Origin: an uncultured Clostridium sp.
GTDB taxonomy: Bacteria > Bacillota > Clostridia > TANB77 > CAG-508
Assembly: GCA_948465625.1 (NCBI GenBank)
Contig: CAOJXM010000053.1
Span: 1 to 7,137 of the forward strand
DNA: 7,137 bases
Reading direction: 5' to 3'
Shown: positions 7,041 through 7,137 of the stretch, one piece after another
How positions within the stretch are numbered: the first letter of the stretch is position 1
How the letters are laid out: every line of letters begins with the position of its first letter
Translations under genes and position numbers: made by a program
Notes under the pieces: generated by a model
The model's input: the letters and a program-made list of their open reading frames with translations, nothing else
Database searches by the model: none
What the model was told of the DNA's origin: nothing

Positions 7041-7052
7041 ATGTTTTATTAG
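6684..7052 (+). pseudogene. Third frame: C-terminal end of glycine-rich domain 2
   Basis: Open from after TAG (6681-6683) to TAG at 7050-7052. From 6717 it reads WSNDGEAGGGLTTSGATQ, then GSGGGYYGATAPTD, and closes with GNGYAKITLMFY. It matches the end of domain 1 residue for residue except for two residues missing after the TYN (PNGRGRGG versus AIGKGG). It has no start of its own and needs a frame change from the middle segment. Confidence 0.75.
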
Positions 7053-7076
7053 ATAAAAAGTGCTTTAGAAAAAAGT

Positions 7077-7105
7077 TTGACATTGAGTAAGAAGCATGTT
7101 CTAAT
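7077..7105 (+). promoter_or_regulatory. Strong sigma-A-type promoter facing out of the window
   Basis: TTGACA (7077-7082) is a perfect -35. After exactly 17 bases comes TCTAAT (7100-7105, five of six matches), preceded by an extended TGT at 7097-7099. It begins 25 bases after the stop at 7052 and should drive a plus-strand gene or RNA beyond the right edge. No Shine-Dalgarno or start codon is seen before 7137, and no intrinsic terminator hairpin with a T-run separates it from the gene upstream. Confidence 0.65.
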
Positions 7106-7137
7106 ATCATCAAGACGTCAATAAGTAATTCCAAAAA

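Larger units (their letters stand above)
5231..7052 (+). pseudogene. Prepilin-like protein with two glycine-rich domains, split over three frames
   Basis: One gene by content but three reading frames by sequence. Frame A runs 5231-5962, frame B is open 5896-6750 and frame C is open 6684-7052, ending in TAG. Each change has the same sense (-1 or +2). Adding one base at each break gives 607 residues: prepilin-like N-terminus (1-55), charged linker, glycine-rich domain 1 and glycine-rich domain 2. Both domains follow the order VWGAQGG, ANAQKGGFNGGGDSG, GSGGGATDIR, SRIIVAGGG, W-[GS]-NDGEAGGGLTTSG, GSGGGYYG, GYAKIT. Base differences between repeats beyond the breaks (GGC/GGG, GGT/GGC, GAA/GAG) are silent in the shifted frames, so those frames were under selection as coding DNA. 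It may be a recent pseudogene, a gene with programmed or phase-variable shifts, or an intact gene with sequence errors. Likely role: exported surface or pilus-like protein (inference). Confidence 0.75.

Noticed and set aside
7053..7137. Intrinsic terminator after the surface gene
   Set aside because: The only complementarity seen (TTGAC with GTCAA near 7077 and 7120) has a loop of about 35 bases and no T-run.

Overview
The window looks like a low-GC Bacillota chromosome, most likely a clostridial (possibly gut-type) bacterium. This is inferred from the AT-rich codon use, the AGGAGG-type ribosome binding sites, and a prepilin-like N-terminus of a kind common in clostridial surface proteins. 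No ribosomal RNA or other taxonomic marker is present, so the assignment is tentative.

Layout: (1) 1-5004, minus strand: the first 1668 codons of a large nonribosomal peptide synthetase (NRPS), running off the left edge. I translated every codon and found no in-frame stop. The domain order is C - A - PCP - C - A(partial). The gene opens directly with a condensation domain, so it either starts a chain on an acyl-type donor or accepts a chain from another synthetase. (2) 5005-5230: a 226-bp divergent intergenic region with candidate promoters for both genes, a 9-bp direct repeat spaced 11 bp, and a small palindrome. (3) 5231-7052, plus strand: a surface-protein locus encoding a type IV prepilin-like N-terminus followed by two tandem glycine-rich domains of about 260 residues each. 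(4) 7053-7137: non-coding, with a very good sigma-A-type promoter pointing out of the right edge.

The most unusual feature is in region 3. The glycine-rich gene is not one open frame. Each repeat carries the same reading-frame break at the same point, just after the encoded 'RIIVAGGG' (near 5911-5928 and 6699-6716). Beyond each break the next frame stays open and encodes the rest of the domain, and the third frame ends cleanly at 7052. Correcting each break by one base gives a single protein of 607 residues. Both breaks lie at the end of a 94-bp block that is perfectly identical between the repeats, so a single event copied by gene conversion, a programmed or phase-variable shift, and a systematic sequencing error are all possible.

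The NRPS and the surface protein are divergently transcribed and share only an upstream region. Nothing in the sequence shows that they work together.
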